Below are positions 45,329-55,729 of a DNA stretch of 56,627 bases, in pieces (positions within the stretch are counted from its first letter, which is position 1; each line of letters starts with the position of its first letter). Source of the DNA: Rugamonas rubra (lineage in GTDB: Bacteria; Pseudomonadota; Gammaproteobacteria; Burkholderiales; Burkholderiaceae_D); NCBI RefSeq assembly GCF_900114705.1, contig NZ_FOTW01000035.1, positions 1 through 56,627 on the forward strand, given 5' to 3'. Made by a program: the position numbers and the translations under genes. Below the pieces are notes generated by a model, which worked only from the letters and a program-made list of their open reading frames with translations, was not told the origin of the DNA and ran no database searches.

Positions 45329-46183
45329 TCAGAAGCAGGCGCCGACGGCCAGGCGCGGTGCCGCCGGGTCGGCCGGCGGCGTGCTGGCGGCCGGCTGCTC
45401 GCCCTGGTACAACTGGGCCACCATGGCGTCGCTGACCTGCTCGCGCGGCAGGTCGAAGACGACGCGGCCGTCGCGCAGCGCGACGATGCGCGGGAAGTGG
45501 CTGAGTGCCAGGTCGACCTGGTGCAGGCTGCAGATCAGCGTGGCGCCGCGCGCGGCGGCCTCCTGGCGCAGCGTGACCAGGGTCAGTTCGGACAGCGCCG
45601 GGTCGAGCGCCGACAGCGGCTCGTCGACCAGCAGCGCCTGCGCGCTCGACAGCAGCAGGCGGGCCAGGCCGCAGCGCTGGCGCTCGCCGCCGGACAGGCG
45701 GTCGACGCGGGAATACAGTTTGTCGCCCAGGTTGAAGCGCGACAGGGCGGCGAAGGCGGCGGCCGGGTCGGCCGGCTTGACCAGCGAGGCCAGCGCGCGC
45801 CAAAAGCCCCACTGCGGCAGGCGCGCCGCCAGCACCGCCGTCACCACGCGCTGGCGTGGCGGCAGCGGCGGCGTCTGCGGCGCCAGGAACAGGCGCGCGC
45901 GCAGGCGGTGGCGCTCGCCCTCGGACAGCGTCCACGGCGCGACGCCGAAAGCTTCGAACAGGCCGTCGGCCGGCCGGTGGGCGCAGGCCAGGGTGGCCAG
46001 CAGCGTGGTCTTGCCGGCGCCGGAGGGGCCGATGATGGCCAGCTGCTCGCCCTGGGCGATCACCAGGTCGATGGCGTGCAGCGCCGCCGCCTGGCCGCGC
46101 GCGGCGGCCAGGTGGCGCACCGTCAGCCCTTGCAGGCGGTAGGTGGGCGCGGCGCCGTTGCTGGTGTTACCGGAAGCGGACAT
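45329..46183 (-). CDS. phnC: ABC ATPase, PhnC family
   Basis: 284 residues with Walker A GPSGAGKTTL, signature LSGGERQRCGLARLLL, Walker B ALLVDEPLSALD and H-loop SLHQVDLAL. This fits the PhnC branch, linked to the permeases four bases downstream and the binding protein three bases upstream. The last 25 residues are Ala/Pro-rich. Energises uptake of the solute captured by the PhnD-like protein. Confidence 0.88.
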   Translation of the reverse strand: MSASGNTSNGAAPTYRLQGLTVRHLAAARGQAAALHAIDLVIAQGEQLAIIGPSGAGKTTLLATLACAHRPADGLFEAFGVAPWTLSEGERHRLRARLFLAPQTPPLPPRQRVVTAVLAARLPQWGFWRALASLVKPADPAAAFAALSRFNLGDKLYSRVDRLSGGERQRCGLARLLLSSAQALLVDEPLSALDPALSELTLVTLRQEAAARGATLICSLHQVDLALSHFPRIVALRDGRVVFDLPREQVSDAMVAQLYQGEQPAASTPPADPAAPRLAVGACF

Positions 46184-46186
46184 CGA

Positions 46187-47074
46187 TTACTTTTTCAGCA
46201 GGCCCGCGTTGACGGCGGCCGCCTCGATGGCGGTGTAGTTGTCGGCCTTGGTCGGGATGAACTTGCTGGCGCGCTGCAGGTCGAGGATGGCCTTGTCGGC
46301 CGGGTTCTTGGCATCGAGGGAGAGGAAGGCGTCGCTGAGTTTTTTCTTCAGGTCGGCGTTCATGTCGGTGCGCACGCTCCAGTTGTAGTCGTAGTAGCCG
46401 GGCGTGGTGTAGAACACCCGCACCACGGCCGGATCGACCTTCTTCTCGCCGACCAGTTTTTCCCACACCGAGATGTTGAGCGCGCCGGCGTCGACCTTGC
46501 CGCCGGCGACGGCGGCCACGGTGGCGTCATGCGCGCCGGAGAAGGCGATGCGTTTCAGGTCGGTGTCCGGATTGATCTTGGCGGCCAGCAGGTAGGAGCG
46601 CGGCATCAGGTGGCCCGAGGTCGACGACTCGGAGCCGAAGCTCAGCGTCTTGCCCTTCAGGTCTTCCAGCTTGGTGATGTCCTTGTGGGTGGTGATGAAG
46701 ACCGAGCGGAACTTCTCGTCCTCGGCGCGCTGCACCAGCGGCGTGATCTGGTTCTTGCTGCGGTCCTTGGCCTGGATGAAGGTGAAACCGCCGAACCAGA
46801 CCATGTCGACCTTCTTGTTGATCAGCGCCTCGACCGAGGCCGAGTAGTCGGTCACCGGGGTGAACTCGACCTTCATGCCGATCTTCTTCTCCAGGTACTC
46901 GCCGAGCGGCTTGAATTTGCGCTGCAGTTCGGTCGGCGCCTCGTCGGGGATGGCCGAGACGCGGAACACCTGCGCCGGGCTTTGCGCCTGGGCGTGCGCG
47001 GCGGCCAGCATAAGACCGGCCGACAGCGAGGCGGTCAGCAGGGACTTGAGAGTGCGCAGGGCGGAAGTTTTCAT
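46187..47074 (-). CDS. phnD: PhnD-like periplasmic binding protein (phosphonate or selenate type)
   Basis: 295 residues from ATG 47074, chosen because it begins the signal peptide MKTSALRTLKSLLTASLSAG. The SAIPDEAPTELQRKFKPLGEYLEKKIGMKVEF opening and VDMVWFGGFTFIQAKDR core are those of the PhnD-like family, including the branch annotated as putative selenate-binding proteins. Thus the substrate may be a phosphonate, phosphite, phosphate or selenium oxyanion. First gene of a leftward operon (binding protein, ATPase, two permeases). Divergent from egtD with a palindrome 30 bases upstream. Confidence 0.87.
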   Translation of the reverse strand: MKTSALRTLKSLLTASLSAGLMLAAAHAQAQSPAQVFRVSAIPDEAPTELQRKFKPLGEYLEKKIGMKVEFTPVTDYSASVEALINKKVDMVWFGGFTFIQAKDRSKNQITPLVQRAEDEKFRSVFITTHKDITKLEDLKGKTLSFGSESSTSGHLMPRSYLLAAKINPDTDLKRIAFSGAHDATVAAVAGGKVDAGALNISVWEKLVGEKKVDPAVVRVFYTTPGYYDYNWSVRTDMNADLKKKLSDAFLSLDAKNPADKAILDLQRASKFIPTKADNYTAIEAAAVNAGLLKK

Positions 47075-47103
47075 CGTGGCGGGCCTTTTGTGTGAGAGGA
47101 ATG

Positions 47104-47115
47104 TTGCAATTGCAA
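47104..47115. promoter_or_regulatory. Perfect palindrome in the phnD-egtD intergenic region
   Basis: TTGCAATTGCAA, a 12-base perfect palindrome, 30 bases from the phnD start and about 170 from egtD. A candidate operator for a dimeric repressor on the importer promoter. The wider intergenic region (47075-47287) has no coding signal. Confidence 0.5.
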
Positions 47116-47287
47116 TCAAGAACGGTGCGCGCACGGCTGCGGCCTGGCGGCGCTTGGACTTGGAGAATCAGCTATCATAGCAAAAAAGTCTTCGCCAAAT
47201 CGTCATCCGCAGCAACGATCGGCATGGCCTGTGGCAAGCGGCGTGGCGTTCGGATGGCTACCATCCACTTTTGGACAGAGCAACTTT

Positions 47288-48313
47288 ATGCCTATGTCAC
47301 TGCGTATGACCCAGCCGGCCTCGCCGTCGGCGCCAGAGGAGGCGCCGAGACCGGCCGCGCCGCTGTTGCGCCCGGCCCACGGCGACGCCGATTTGATCGC
47401 CGAGATCGCCGCCGGCCTATTGGCGCCGGCCGCGCACTGCTCGCCCAAATTCTTCTACGACGGCCTCGGTTCCAAGCTGTTCGAAGCCATCTGCGAGCTG
47501 CCCGAGTACTACCCGACGCGCACCGAGGCGGCCATCTTCGCCCGCCACGGCGCCGACATGGCGGCGGCGATCGGCAGCGGCGGCACTTTGATCGACCTGG
47601 GCGCCGGCAACTGCGCCAAGGCCGCCAGCCTGTTCCCGCTGCTGCAACCGGCGCAGTACGTGCCGGTCGACATCTCGCGCGACTTCCTGGTCGAGGCGGT
47701 GGAGCGCTTGCAGCAGCGCTTCCCGCAGATCGCCATGACGGCGCTGGGCTTGGACTTTTCCGCCGGCTTCGCGCTGCCCGCCAGCGTGCGCGCCGAGCGC
47801 CGCCTGTTCTTCTACCCCGGCTCGTCGATCGGCAACTTCGCCCCCGAGCAGGCGGTGGCCTTCCTGCGCGGCCTGCGTCGCAACATCGGCGCCGGCACCG
47901 GCGGCGGCCTGCTGATCGGCGTCGACCTGGTCAAGGACAGCGCCGTGCTCGACGCCGCCTACGACGACGCGCTCGGCGTCACCGCCGCCTTCAACCTGAA
48001 TCTGCTGCGCCACCTGAACCGCCTGATCGGCGCCGACTTCGACGTGGCGCAGTGGCGCCACCGCGCCTTCTACAACGTCGACGCCGGCCGCATCGAGATG
48101 CACCTGGAAGCGCGCGCCGCGCAGACGGTGCACTGGCAGGGCGGCCGGCGCGAGTTCGCCGAGGGCGAGCGCATCCACACCGAGGACAGCTACAAGTACA
48201 CGCGCCAGGGCTTTGTCGGCCTGCTCGAGCGGGCCGGCTTCGCCAGCCGCGCCGTGTGGACCGATCCGGCCGGCTGGTTCGCCGTGATCCACGCCGATGT
48301 GCTCGCCGACTGA
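47288..48313 (+). CDS. egtD: L-histidine N-alpha-methyltransferase EgtD
   Basis: 341 residues from ATG 47288. Typical EgtD segments: KFFYDGLGSKLFEAICELPEYYPTRTEAAI, GAGNCAKAASLF (SAM loop), PVDISRDFL, FYPGSSIGNF and DEGRIEMHL-like / EDSYKYT substrate residues. Trimethylates histidine with SAM to hercynine, the first step of ergothioneine synthesis. EgtB follows 111 bases later on the same strand, giving a complete minimal bacterial pathway when EgtC/EgtE functions are provided elsewhere or bypassed. Confidence 0.95.
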   Translation: MPMSLRMTQPASPSAPEEAPRPAAPLLRPAHGDADLIAEIAAGLLAPAAHCSPKFFYDGLGSKLFEAICELPEYYPTRTEAAIFARHGADMAAAIGSGGTLIDLGAGNCAKAASLFPLLQPAQYVPVDISRDFLVEAVERLQQRFPQIAMTALGLDFSAGFALPASVRAERRLFFYPGSSIGNFAPEQAVAFLRGLRRNIGAGTGGGLLIGVDLVKDSAVLDAAYDDALGVTAAFNLNLLRHLNRLIGADFDVAQWRHRAFYNVDAGRIEMHLEARAAQTVHWQGGRREFAEGERIHTEDSYKYTRQGFVGLLERAGFASRAVWTDPAGWFAVIHADVLAD

Positions 48314-48424
48314 GCGTCGGCCGGCCGCCGAGCGATAGCCAACCGACCGACCAGCAGGCGCCGACCGGGCGCCGATTCAACGCCGATTCAACGCAAACGC
48401 AACGCACATTCAAGCGAGCCGCCT

Positions 48425-49780
<1,356 letters not shown>

Positions 49781-49868
49781 GGCGCCAGGGTGTTTCGCCC
49801 GCCGCAGGCAGGTGGTGGGGTGCGAGGTGTCGGCTACTTTGTGGCTGTGCCGGCTTGCCTGGTGATGC

Positions 49869-51479
49869 TCAAGTGGTGGCCGGCAGGCGGATGGCGCTGC
49901 CCGGCGCGGCCGGCCGTTGCGGCCGCGCGCCGGCGGCGTCGACGCGGAACTGGCTGACCACCTGCTCGAGCGCGTCGGCCTGGTCCTGCATGGCGGCGGC
50001 GGCCGCCGCCGCCTGCTCGACCAGGGCGGCGTTCTGCTGCGTCACGTCGTCCATCTGGGCGATGGCGATGTTGATCTGCTCGATGCCGTCGGTCTGTTCG
50101 GTGTTGGCCAGCGAGATCTCGCCGACGATGTCGCTGACCCGCTTGACGCTGGCCACCACCTCGTCCATCGTGCTGCCGGCCTGCTCGACCAGGCGGGCGC
50201 CGGCGTCGACCCGGGTTACCGAGTCGGCGATCAGCTCCTTGATCTCCTTGGCCGCGCCGGCCGAGCGCTGCGCCAGGTTGCGCACCTCGGAGGCGACCAC
50301 GGCGAAGCCGCGCCCTTGCTCGCCGGCGCGCGCCGCCTCCACTGCCGCGTTGAGCGCCAAAATATTCGTCTGGAAGGCGATGCCGTCGATCACGCCGATG
50401 ATGTCGACGATCTTGCGCGAGGAGTCGTTGATCGCGCCCATGGTGTCGACCACCTGCGCCACCACGCTGCCGCCGCGTTGCGCCACCTGCGAGGCCGACC
50501 GCGCCAGCTCGTTGGCCTGGCGCGCGTTGTCGCTGTTCTGCCGCACCGTGGTGGTCAGCTCGACCATCGACGAGGCGGTCTGTTCGAGCGAGCTGGCCTG
50601 CGCCTCGGTGCGCGAGGACAGGTCCATATTGCCGGTGGCGATCTGGCTCGAGGCGCTGGCGATGGTGCCGGTGCCGCTGCGCACCTGGCCGACGATGTGG
50701 GCCAGGCTGTCGTTCATCTCGCCCAGCGCGCGCAGCAGCTGGCCGGCCTCGTCCTGGTGCGCGCTGTGGATGCGGCTGGTCAGGTCGCCGGCGGCGACGG
50801 CGCGCGCCACCTTCAGCGCGTAGCCGATCGGGTCGGTGATCGAGCGCGACACGCGCCAGGCGAAGGCGGCGCCCAGCAGCAGGGCGGCGGCGCCGAGGAT
50901 GGTCATCAGGCGGCCGGCGGTGGCGATGTCCTGCTTGACGGCGGCGCCGTTGCGGGTGACCGCGCTGCGTTGCAGCTCGGACAGTTCCTTGATGCTGTTT
51001 TGCAGCTTGTTCAGCCGTGGCAGGGTGTCGCTGCTCATCAGCGCGACGGCGCCGTCCTGCTGCTGCTCGCCGAGCAGCTTGCTGACCTTGCTGAACGAGG
51101 CGACGTACTGCATGCGCTGCTCGCGTATCGCCGCCAGCATCGCCTTCCCCTCGGGCAGGTAGAGCAGCTTGTCGAGCGTCTCGATGGCGCTGCCGATGGT
51201 CTTCTTGTTGGCGTCCACCTCGCGCAGGATCTCGGCGACGCGGGCCGGGTCCTTGGCGATGAACAGCTCGAGCACCAGCGCCGAGTTGGCCCGCGTGGTG
51301 CTGCTGATGGTGGCGGCGGCGTCGGCCTTGACCCAGTCCTTGTCGATGATGGTGTCGTTGTGCGCGCCGATGCTGCTCAAGCGTTGTAAGCCCACCACAA
51401 TCAAGATCAACATCAGGGTCAGCACCGCGCCGAATCCCAGTCCAAGACGAATACCGATCTTCAGGTTCGAGATGTTCAT
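49869..51479 (-). CDS. Methyl-accepting chemotaxis protein
   Basis: 536 residues from ATG 51479 with GAGGAG upstream. Membrane helix 1 (about residues 10-32), a four-helix ligand domain (about 33-188), helix 2 (about 190-210), HAMP (212-265) and the cytoplasmic signalling rod with the hairpin tip IDGIAFQTNILALNAAVEAARAGEQGRGFAVVA-type sequence (tip EAARAGEQGRGFAVV, coupling to CheA/CheW). No C-terminal NWETF methylase tether. Ligand unknown. It sits next to the right T6SS module but in the same direction; no functional link is evident. Confidence 0.93.
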   Translation of the reverse strand: MNISNLKIGIRLGLGFGAVLTLMLILIVVGLQRLSSIGAHNDTIIDKDWVKADAAATISSTTRANSALVLELFIAKDPARVAEILREVDANKKTIGSAIETLDKLLYLPEGKAMLAAIREQRMQYVASFSKVSKLLGEQQQDGAVALMSSDTLPRLNKLQNSIKELSELQRSAVTRNGAAVKQDIATAGRLMTILGAAALLLGAAFAWRVSRSITDPIGYALKVARAVAAGDLTSRIHSAHQDEAGQLLRALGEMNDSLAHIVGQVRSGTGTIASASSQIATGNMDLSSRTEAQASSLEQTASSMVELTTTVRQNSDNARQANELARSASQVAQRGGSVVAQVVDTMGAINDSSRKIVDIIGVIDGIAFQTNILALNAAVEAARAGEQGRGFAVVASEVRNLAQRSAGAAKEIKELIADSVTRVDAGARLVEQAGSTMDEVVASVKRVSDIVGEISLANTEQTDGIEQINIAIAQMDDVTQQNAALVEQAAAAAAAMQDQADALEQVVSQFRVDAAGARPQRPAAPGSAIRLPATT

Positions 51480-51624
51480 GCAGTGGCTCCTCACAGGCGC
51501 GATAGGGCGAAATATGCAGGGTAGTGCGGGGAAGAAATTTAGTATAGCGCCGAAATCAACAAGAGAGCTTGCTTGCTGCGCCGCTGGCGCTGGGCCGGCA
51601 TGCCACGCGGCCGATTGCCGGTCG

Positions 51625-51888
51625 CTAGCCGCGTCCGCTGGTCGGCACCGTGGACATCAGTGTCGCCCCGCAGCTGGCTTTGTGCCCGTCGAAGGCCACC
51701 GGGACGCCGTCGATCAGCACCCTGGGGTCGCCCTCCATGATGGTGCAGAGGCCGTGGCCGGGCAGGGGGCACAGGCACTTGTCGCCCTTGCGGGCGACGG
51801 CCACGCCCATCACTTTGCTGTTCGGCGAGGCCGATACCACCTTGCCGCCGTGGCTGGTGGGGTCGTTTAAACGTATGACTCCGCGCAT
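51625..51888 (-). CDS. PAAR-domain T6SS spike-tip protein
   Basis: 87 residues from ATG 51888 with GGGAGAG upstream. A classic PAAR repeat: RLNDPTSHGGKVVSAS, then GDKCLCPLPGHGLCTIMEGDP and VAFDGHKASCGATLMS with the Cys/His zinc ligands. PAAR sharpens VgrG and may hook effectors. It occupies the position where the left module carries the mini-ORF and immunity gene, making the two modules different in their last component. Confidence 0.92.
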   Translation of the reverse strand: MRGVIRLNDPTSHGGKVVSASPNSKVMGVAVARKGDKCLCPLPGHGLCTIMEGDPRVLIDGVPVAFDGHKASCGATLMSTVPTSGRG

Positions 51889-51939
51889 GATGTCTCTCCC
51901 GTATCGGTTGTGGTGCAATCTGTTGTGGTTCAGTTTTTT

Positions 51940-52693
51940 TCATTTGGAGTAGCCCTGCATGCCGCCTTCGGCGTCGTGGCGGAGGCCCCACCACATCAGG
52001 TAGGCGTTGTTGCCGGAGCGGGCGCGGAACCATGGTTTTTCCGGGTCGATGGGGCGCACCTTGGCCGGCGGCAGCACCAGCACGGCGGTGGGGTGCTCGG
52101 CGTCGGTGGTGCCGGCCACCAGCACGTTCTTGCCGAAGTGGTTGGCGTAGGCGATGCCCAGCGCGACGTTGGTCAGCGCCGTGCCGGCGCCCATCTCGCC
52201 CAGCAGGGCCGGGGTGTTGAAGGCCTGCTTCATGAAATCGATCTCGGGCGCCTCGGTCGAGAGGGTGTGCGCCAGGATGCGCAGGCGGTCCGGCGAGTCC
52301 GCGTGCGAAACATTGGCGTCGTGGACCACGTAGCCGATGTCGGTGCTCTGCTTGCCGGCGTTTGCGACGGCGGCGTCCAGCGTCGCCTGCGACGCCTGCA
52401 CCGTGCGGGGCGGCAGCCCCTTTTTGCTTTCGAAGTCGGCGGCGGACTTGGTGGCCGGATAGCCAATCCAGGCCAGCGCGTCGCGCTCGGTCTTGTAGTT
52501 GGGGCCGGCCAGCACCAGCAGCACCATGTTCTCGTTGATCTGCTTGTCCTTGGGCCGGCTGGGGGCGTCCCAGTTCATGGCCCAGACGGTTTCGTCCGGG
52601 TGCGATTCGAGGTGGCGCAGCGCCGCCGATAATGAGGTGAAGCCGGCGTTGGGGCCACCCATCGTCACGCGCACGTCGGGCGGGGTGTTTCGG
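51940..52693 (-). repeat. Inverted repeat arm B, right copy (pairs with 3901-4654)
   Basis: Mirror of the left arm B in the 3' half of tla3. About 57 mismatches in 754 aligned bases with no gap, concentrated in its 5' portion. Confidence 0.85.
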
Positions 52694-53418
52694 GTCCAGG
52701 CGGTGGGAGAGTTGACGTTGCCAATGGCGAAATGGTTCTTGATTCGTTCGCGTGTGTAGTTGGTCGCCTCGGCTGGATCGAGCTTCCCCTCCGGCAGCGC
52801 ATATTCGACATGGATGCCTGCCAGCTCGCGCCAAGTTGTCTTGTCCTTGAGAGAGTGGGCGTTGTAGAAGTAGCTGGAGCTGGAGAAATAGATGTCGTGG
52901 AACAGCACGGTCAGCTTATCGACGTACTTATGATGGTAACCCTTGAAGGTTTCTTCTCCGTCGTTCCCTACTGCGATAGAACCGATTGTTTGCAATGTCG
53001 AAAATTTTTTCGGTTCTGCCTTCACCATGTCGTCATTCTTGTTGGGCTGCACAAGGCCCAAAGTCCACAGCAATTGCCATTCGGTCGGATAGTCGCGCCG
53101 CTGCAGTGGGTTGAGCCATTGCAGACCGACGACCTGGGCAGTGAAGGGTTTCGCGGGTTCCGCGACTACGGGGGGGGGCGTTTCCGCGACGACAGGCACG
53201 GGCCTGCCCGCGCAAGCGGCGGTGAGGAACAAGAAGGCGGCGATGGCGGCAAATGTTGGCATGGTCAGGAACATGGACATGACTTCTCCGTCGGTTAGCA
53301 TGCGTGGAGAGTCGGCGGTGGCAACCCATTTGAGGGTGAACGCGACGCCGACGGTGAGAATGTACGTAAGGGCGGACCACCCCAGTCGCCGGGGAATAGT
53401 CGAAATCAGGGCCTTCAT
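51940..53418 (-). CDS. tla3: T6SS lipase adaptor Tla3 (DUF2875), right copy
   Basis: 492 residues starting MKALISTIPRRLGWSALTYI, with the start overlapping the tle3 stop (ATGA). Two hydrophobic N-terminal segments and an LTAAC boundary mirror the left copy. The C-terminal DUF2875 half (from about residue 245) is nearly the same as the left one, while the N-terminal 240 residues have many substitutions. Expected to load the right-hand lipase onto its VgrG. Confidence 0.88.
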   Translation of the reverse strand: MKALISTIPRRLGWSALTYILTVGVAFTLKWVATADSPRMLTDGEVMSMFLTMPTFAAIAAFLFLTAACAGRPVPVVAETPPPVVAEPAKPFTAQVVGLQWLNPLQRRDYPTEWQLLWTLGLVQPNKNDDMVKAEPKKFSTLQTIGSIAVGNDGEETFKGYHHKYVDKLTVLFHDIYFSSSSYFYNAHSLKDKTTWRELAGIHVEYALPEGKLDPAEATNYTRERIKNHFAIGNVNSPTAWTRNTPPDVRVTMGGPNAGFTSLSAALRHLESHPDETVWAMNWDAPSRPKDKQINENMVLLVLAGPNYKTERDALAWIGYPATKSAADFESKKGLPPRTVQASQATLDAAVANAGKQSTDIGYVVHDANVSHADSPDRLRILAHTLSTEAPEIDFMKQAFNTPALLGEMGAGTALTNVALGIAYANHFGKNVLVAGTTDAEHPTAVLVLPPAKVRPIDPEKPWFRARSGNNAYLMWWGLRHDAEGGMQGYSK

Positions 53419-55655
53419 GGATGGCCTCCCCGACGCGGCGACGCTTTTCTTGCTGGATGTTCGCGCTGGTCGACGATCTTGTCGGGCATGCTTCCCTCGC
53501 TGCCAGGGCCAGTCGTCCATTTGTAGGGTGTCACTTTTTTGAAGTATCCCGATTCAAAATACTCCGCAAAGCGCTTGTTCGGATCGTCATCCTCCAATCC
53601 TTCAAGGAAGCGCCAGTCGGCGGCCATCCTCAGCTTATGCAAGTCCTTGTCGCGGATATGGCACAATCCAACGGCCACGTCGTAGGCCAGCGCCGCCTCC
53701 GCGTGCATGCCGTTGGTCATGATGGTCGAATGGTTGGTGGCGTGGGTGTCGATGTTCTCGGCGAGATAGGTCTTGATCTTCGTTTCGCGCCACTCCTTGT
53801 ATTCTGCGCTGGCCTCCCCGGACTTTTCCTCCCCGACGACCTGCTGGTCGTTCTTCGCCCAGCCTTCGCGCTTGGCCTGCATGCGCAAGCGGGCATGGTC
53901 CTCGTAGCGCATGGTGGCCTCGCTGTCCTCGTTGCCCAAGGCGGCGTCGCTGTCCTCGCGCTTGTCCTCGCCCTCCCGTTGTTTGATCGGCCGGTCGCCG
54001 GCATATGGCTCGCCGGCCCCGCGCACGCGCCTCGGGTCGCGCGACTGCCCGGGCGACTCGTAGCTCTGCTCGAATTTTTTCTCCACCGCGCCGAAGCGCA
54101 GAGCTTGCGGCATGAACGGTTTGGGAAGATCGGGCGCGGTCAACTGGATCTCCCATTTCTCGTCCGGCAGCGCGTTGATGTGCATCCCGGCCAGCTTGGT
54201 GGCCACGATCATGAACGGCGCCGAGAGAACGCTCAGCACCCGGCCAACGAAGGATTGATTCGCTTTCAGCCCCTTGACCAATGAGTACTCCGCCGTCGGC
54301 GACTCCGGAAACCAGTACCCGTGGGTGCCCGCCTCGGGTTTTCTATAGTGGTCTTCCCAGTAGCGGTACACTCCCCGGTGTTCATCCTTCACGCCGACCC
54401 TGTGGCCTTCGGCAAACACTCGCTGGCAGAGGAGTGCCACGCCCTTTGTGGCGTCGATCTCTTTCTTGCTTAGGCCACGCCAGCCTATGCCCTGCACGGT
54501 CATCGACGAGATCACCTGGTCGTGCGGATTGCAGTACAGCGTCACCCGCTGGCAGGTGGCGGGGGCGATGCCGTAGCCATATTGTTTGCGGTCGTCGGCG
54601 GCGTTGAATGGATGGTTGTTGTTTTCCACGAACTTGTTGATGTCCTCGACTTGCTGCTGCCTGGAGGCGGGCTGGCGGATGATGTCGAAGAAGGCGGCCA
54701 GGGTGGCGATGCGGGCGGCCTCCGTCTGACGGCCGGTGCCACCCTGCTTGTCCTTCATGTGACCTTCGGTCCAATCCTCGGTGAAATTCGAGTTCACCAG
54801 GCTGTAGGGGGCGTTGCAGAGCACGTAGTTATCCGCCACGCAGCGGCCCTCGAGGCCCCTCACGTCGGCGACCGGCGCCAGCCGGTCGCCGAGGAAGGCA
54901 GCGGCCATGCCGATCATGTTGCCCTGGCTGTGGCAGACGATGGTGATGGGCACGTCGGCCTGCTTGCGCCGGATGGACTCGACCAGCCTGGCCAACCGCA
55001 GAGCGGCCAGCACGTAGTAGGGCCTGGGCGGGCAGGAATAGACTTGGCGGTTGTTGGTCGGATTCAAATGCTCGACTTGCATCCAAAGAAACATATTGGC
55101 CGACAGGCCCTTGCCCCACATGTCCGGCAGGCTGGTGCAGCCGTTGGCGAAGGGGCCGCCACCCCAGTAGTTTTCCTCGTTGAGGTAGACCGAATCGCCG
55201 TACTCCTGCAACTCCTCGAGACCGGCCTTGTAGCCCCAGCGGAAATGGATCACCGGCGTGAAATGGTCGTCGTCCTTCATGAAGGTGTCGGATTGCATGT
55301 TCGGGCTGATGAAACCGTCGGCCGTCAGTTCCGGCAGGTAGGTGGCCGGGGTCAACTGGCCGCCTTCCGGCGTGGGGTAGGCCATGTGCTCGTCGCAGCG
55401 CTTGAGGCGCGCGTTGAGCCCCGCGCACAGCCCCTCTTCGGTCTCCTTGTACCACTCGCCGTCGGAGTTGACGCCATGGACGAAGATGACGATGCCGGGC
55501 AGCGGCATCTGCATGATGACGTCGAGGTAGTCGTGGTTCAGCAGCGTGATGCCGGTCTTCCAGCCGACCAGTACGTTATTTGGGTCGTCAAGCGGGCTGG
55601 GCGCCGCGTTGGTGGTCCCGGCGGCGGGCACTTTCCTTTGTCTGGTTTTCTTCAT
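53415..55655 (-). CDS. tle3: T6SS lipase effector, Tle3 family (right copy)
   Basis: 746 residues. The same hydrolase core as the left copy (IVIFVHGVNSDG, CHSQG nucleophile elbow, NPHDQVI), but with a distinct N-terminus (MKKTRQRKVPAAGTTNAAPS) and a diverged C-terminal region. The right vgrG ends 74 bases upstream, the same spacing as on the left. Likely a lipase with altered specificity. No immunity gene is recognisable next to it, so protection must come from the Tli4-like protein at the other end or from outside the window. Confidence 0.9.
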   Translation of the reverse strand: MKKTRQRKVPAAGTTNAAPSPLDDPNNVLVGWKTGITLLNHDYLDVIMQMPLPGIVIFVHGVNSDGEWYKETEEGLCAGLNARLKRCDEHMAYPTPEGGQLTPATYLPELTADGFISPNMQSDTFMKDDDHFTPVIHFRWGYKAGLEELQEYGDSVYLNEENYWGGGPFANGCTSLPDMWGKGLSANMFLWMQVEHLNPTNNRQVYSCPPRPYYVLAALRLARLVESIRRKQADVPITIVCHSQGNMIGMAAAFLGDRLAPVADVRGLEGRCVADNYVLCNAPYSLVNSNFTEDWTEGHMKDKQGGTGRQTEAARIATLAAFFDIIRQPASRQQQVEDINKFVENNNHPFNAADDRKQYGYGIAPATCQRVTLYCNPHDQVISSMTVQGIGWRGLSKKEIDATKGVALLCQRVFAEGHRVGVKDEHRGVYRYWEDHYRKPEAGTHGYWFPESPTAEYSLVKGLKANQSFVGRVLSVLSAPFMIVATKLAGMHINALPDEKWEIQLTAPDLPKPFMPQALRFGAVEKKFEQSYESPGQSRDPRRVRGAGEPYAGDRPIKQREGEDKREDSDAALGNEDSEATMRYEDHARLRMQAKREGWAKNDQQVVGEEKSGEASAEYKEWRETKIKTYLAENIDTHATNHSTIMTNGMHAEAALAYDVAVGLCHIRDKDLHKLRMAADWRFLEGLEDDDPNKRFAEYFESGYFKKVTPYKWTTGPGSEGSMPDKIVDQREHPARKASPRRGGHP

Positions 55656-55729
55656 CGCATCTCCAATGCATGGTGGCGGGTGAATATGGCGTTGCTGCGC
55701 GCGCTAACTGGCAGGGCCTGGCAGCCGGG

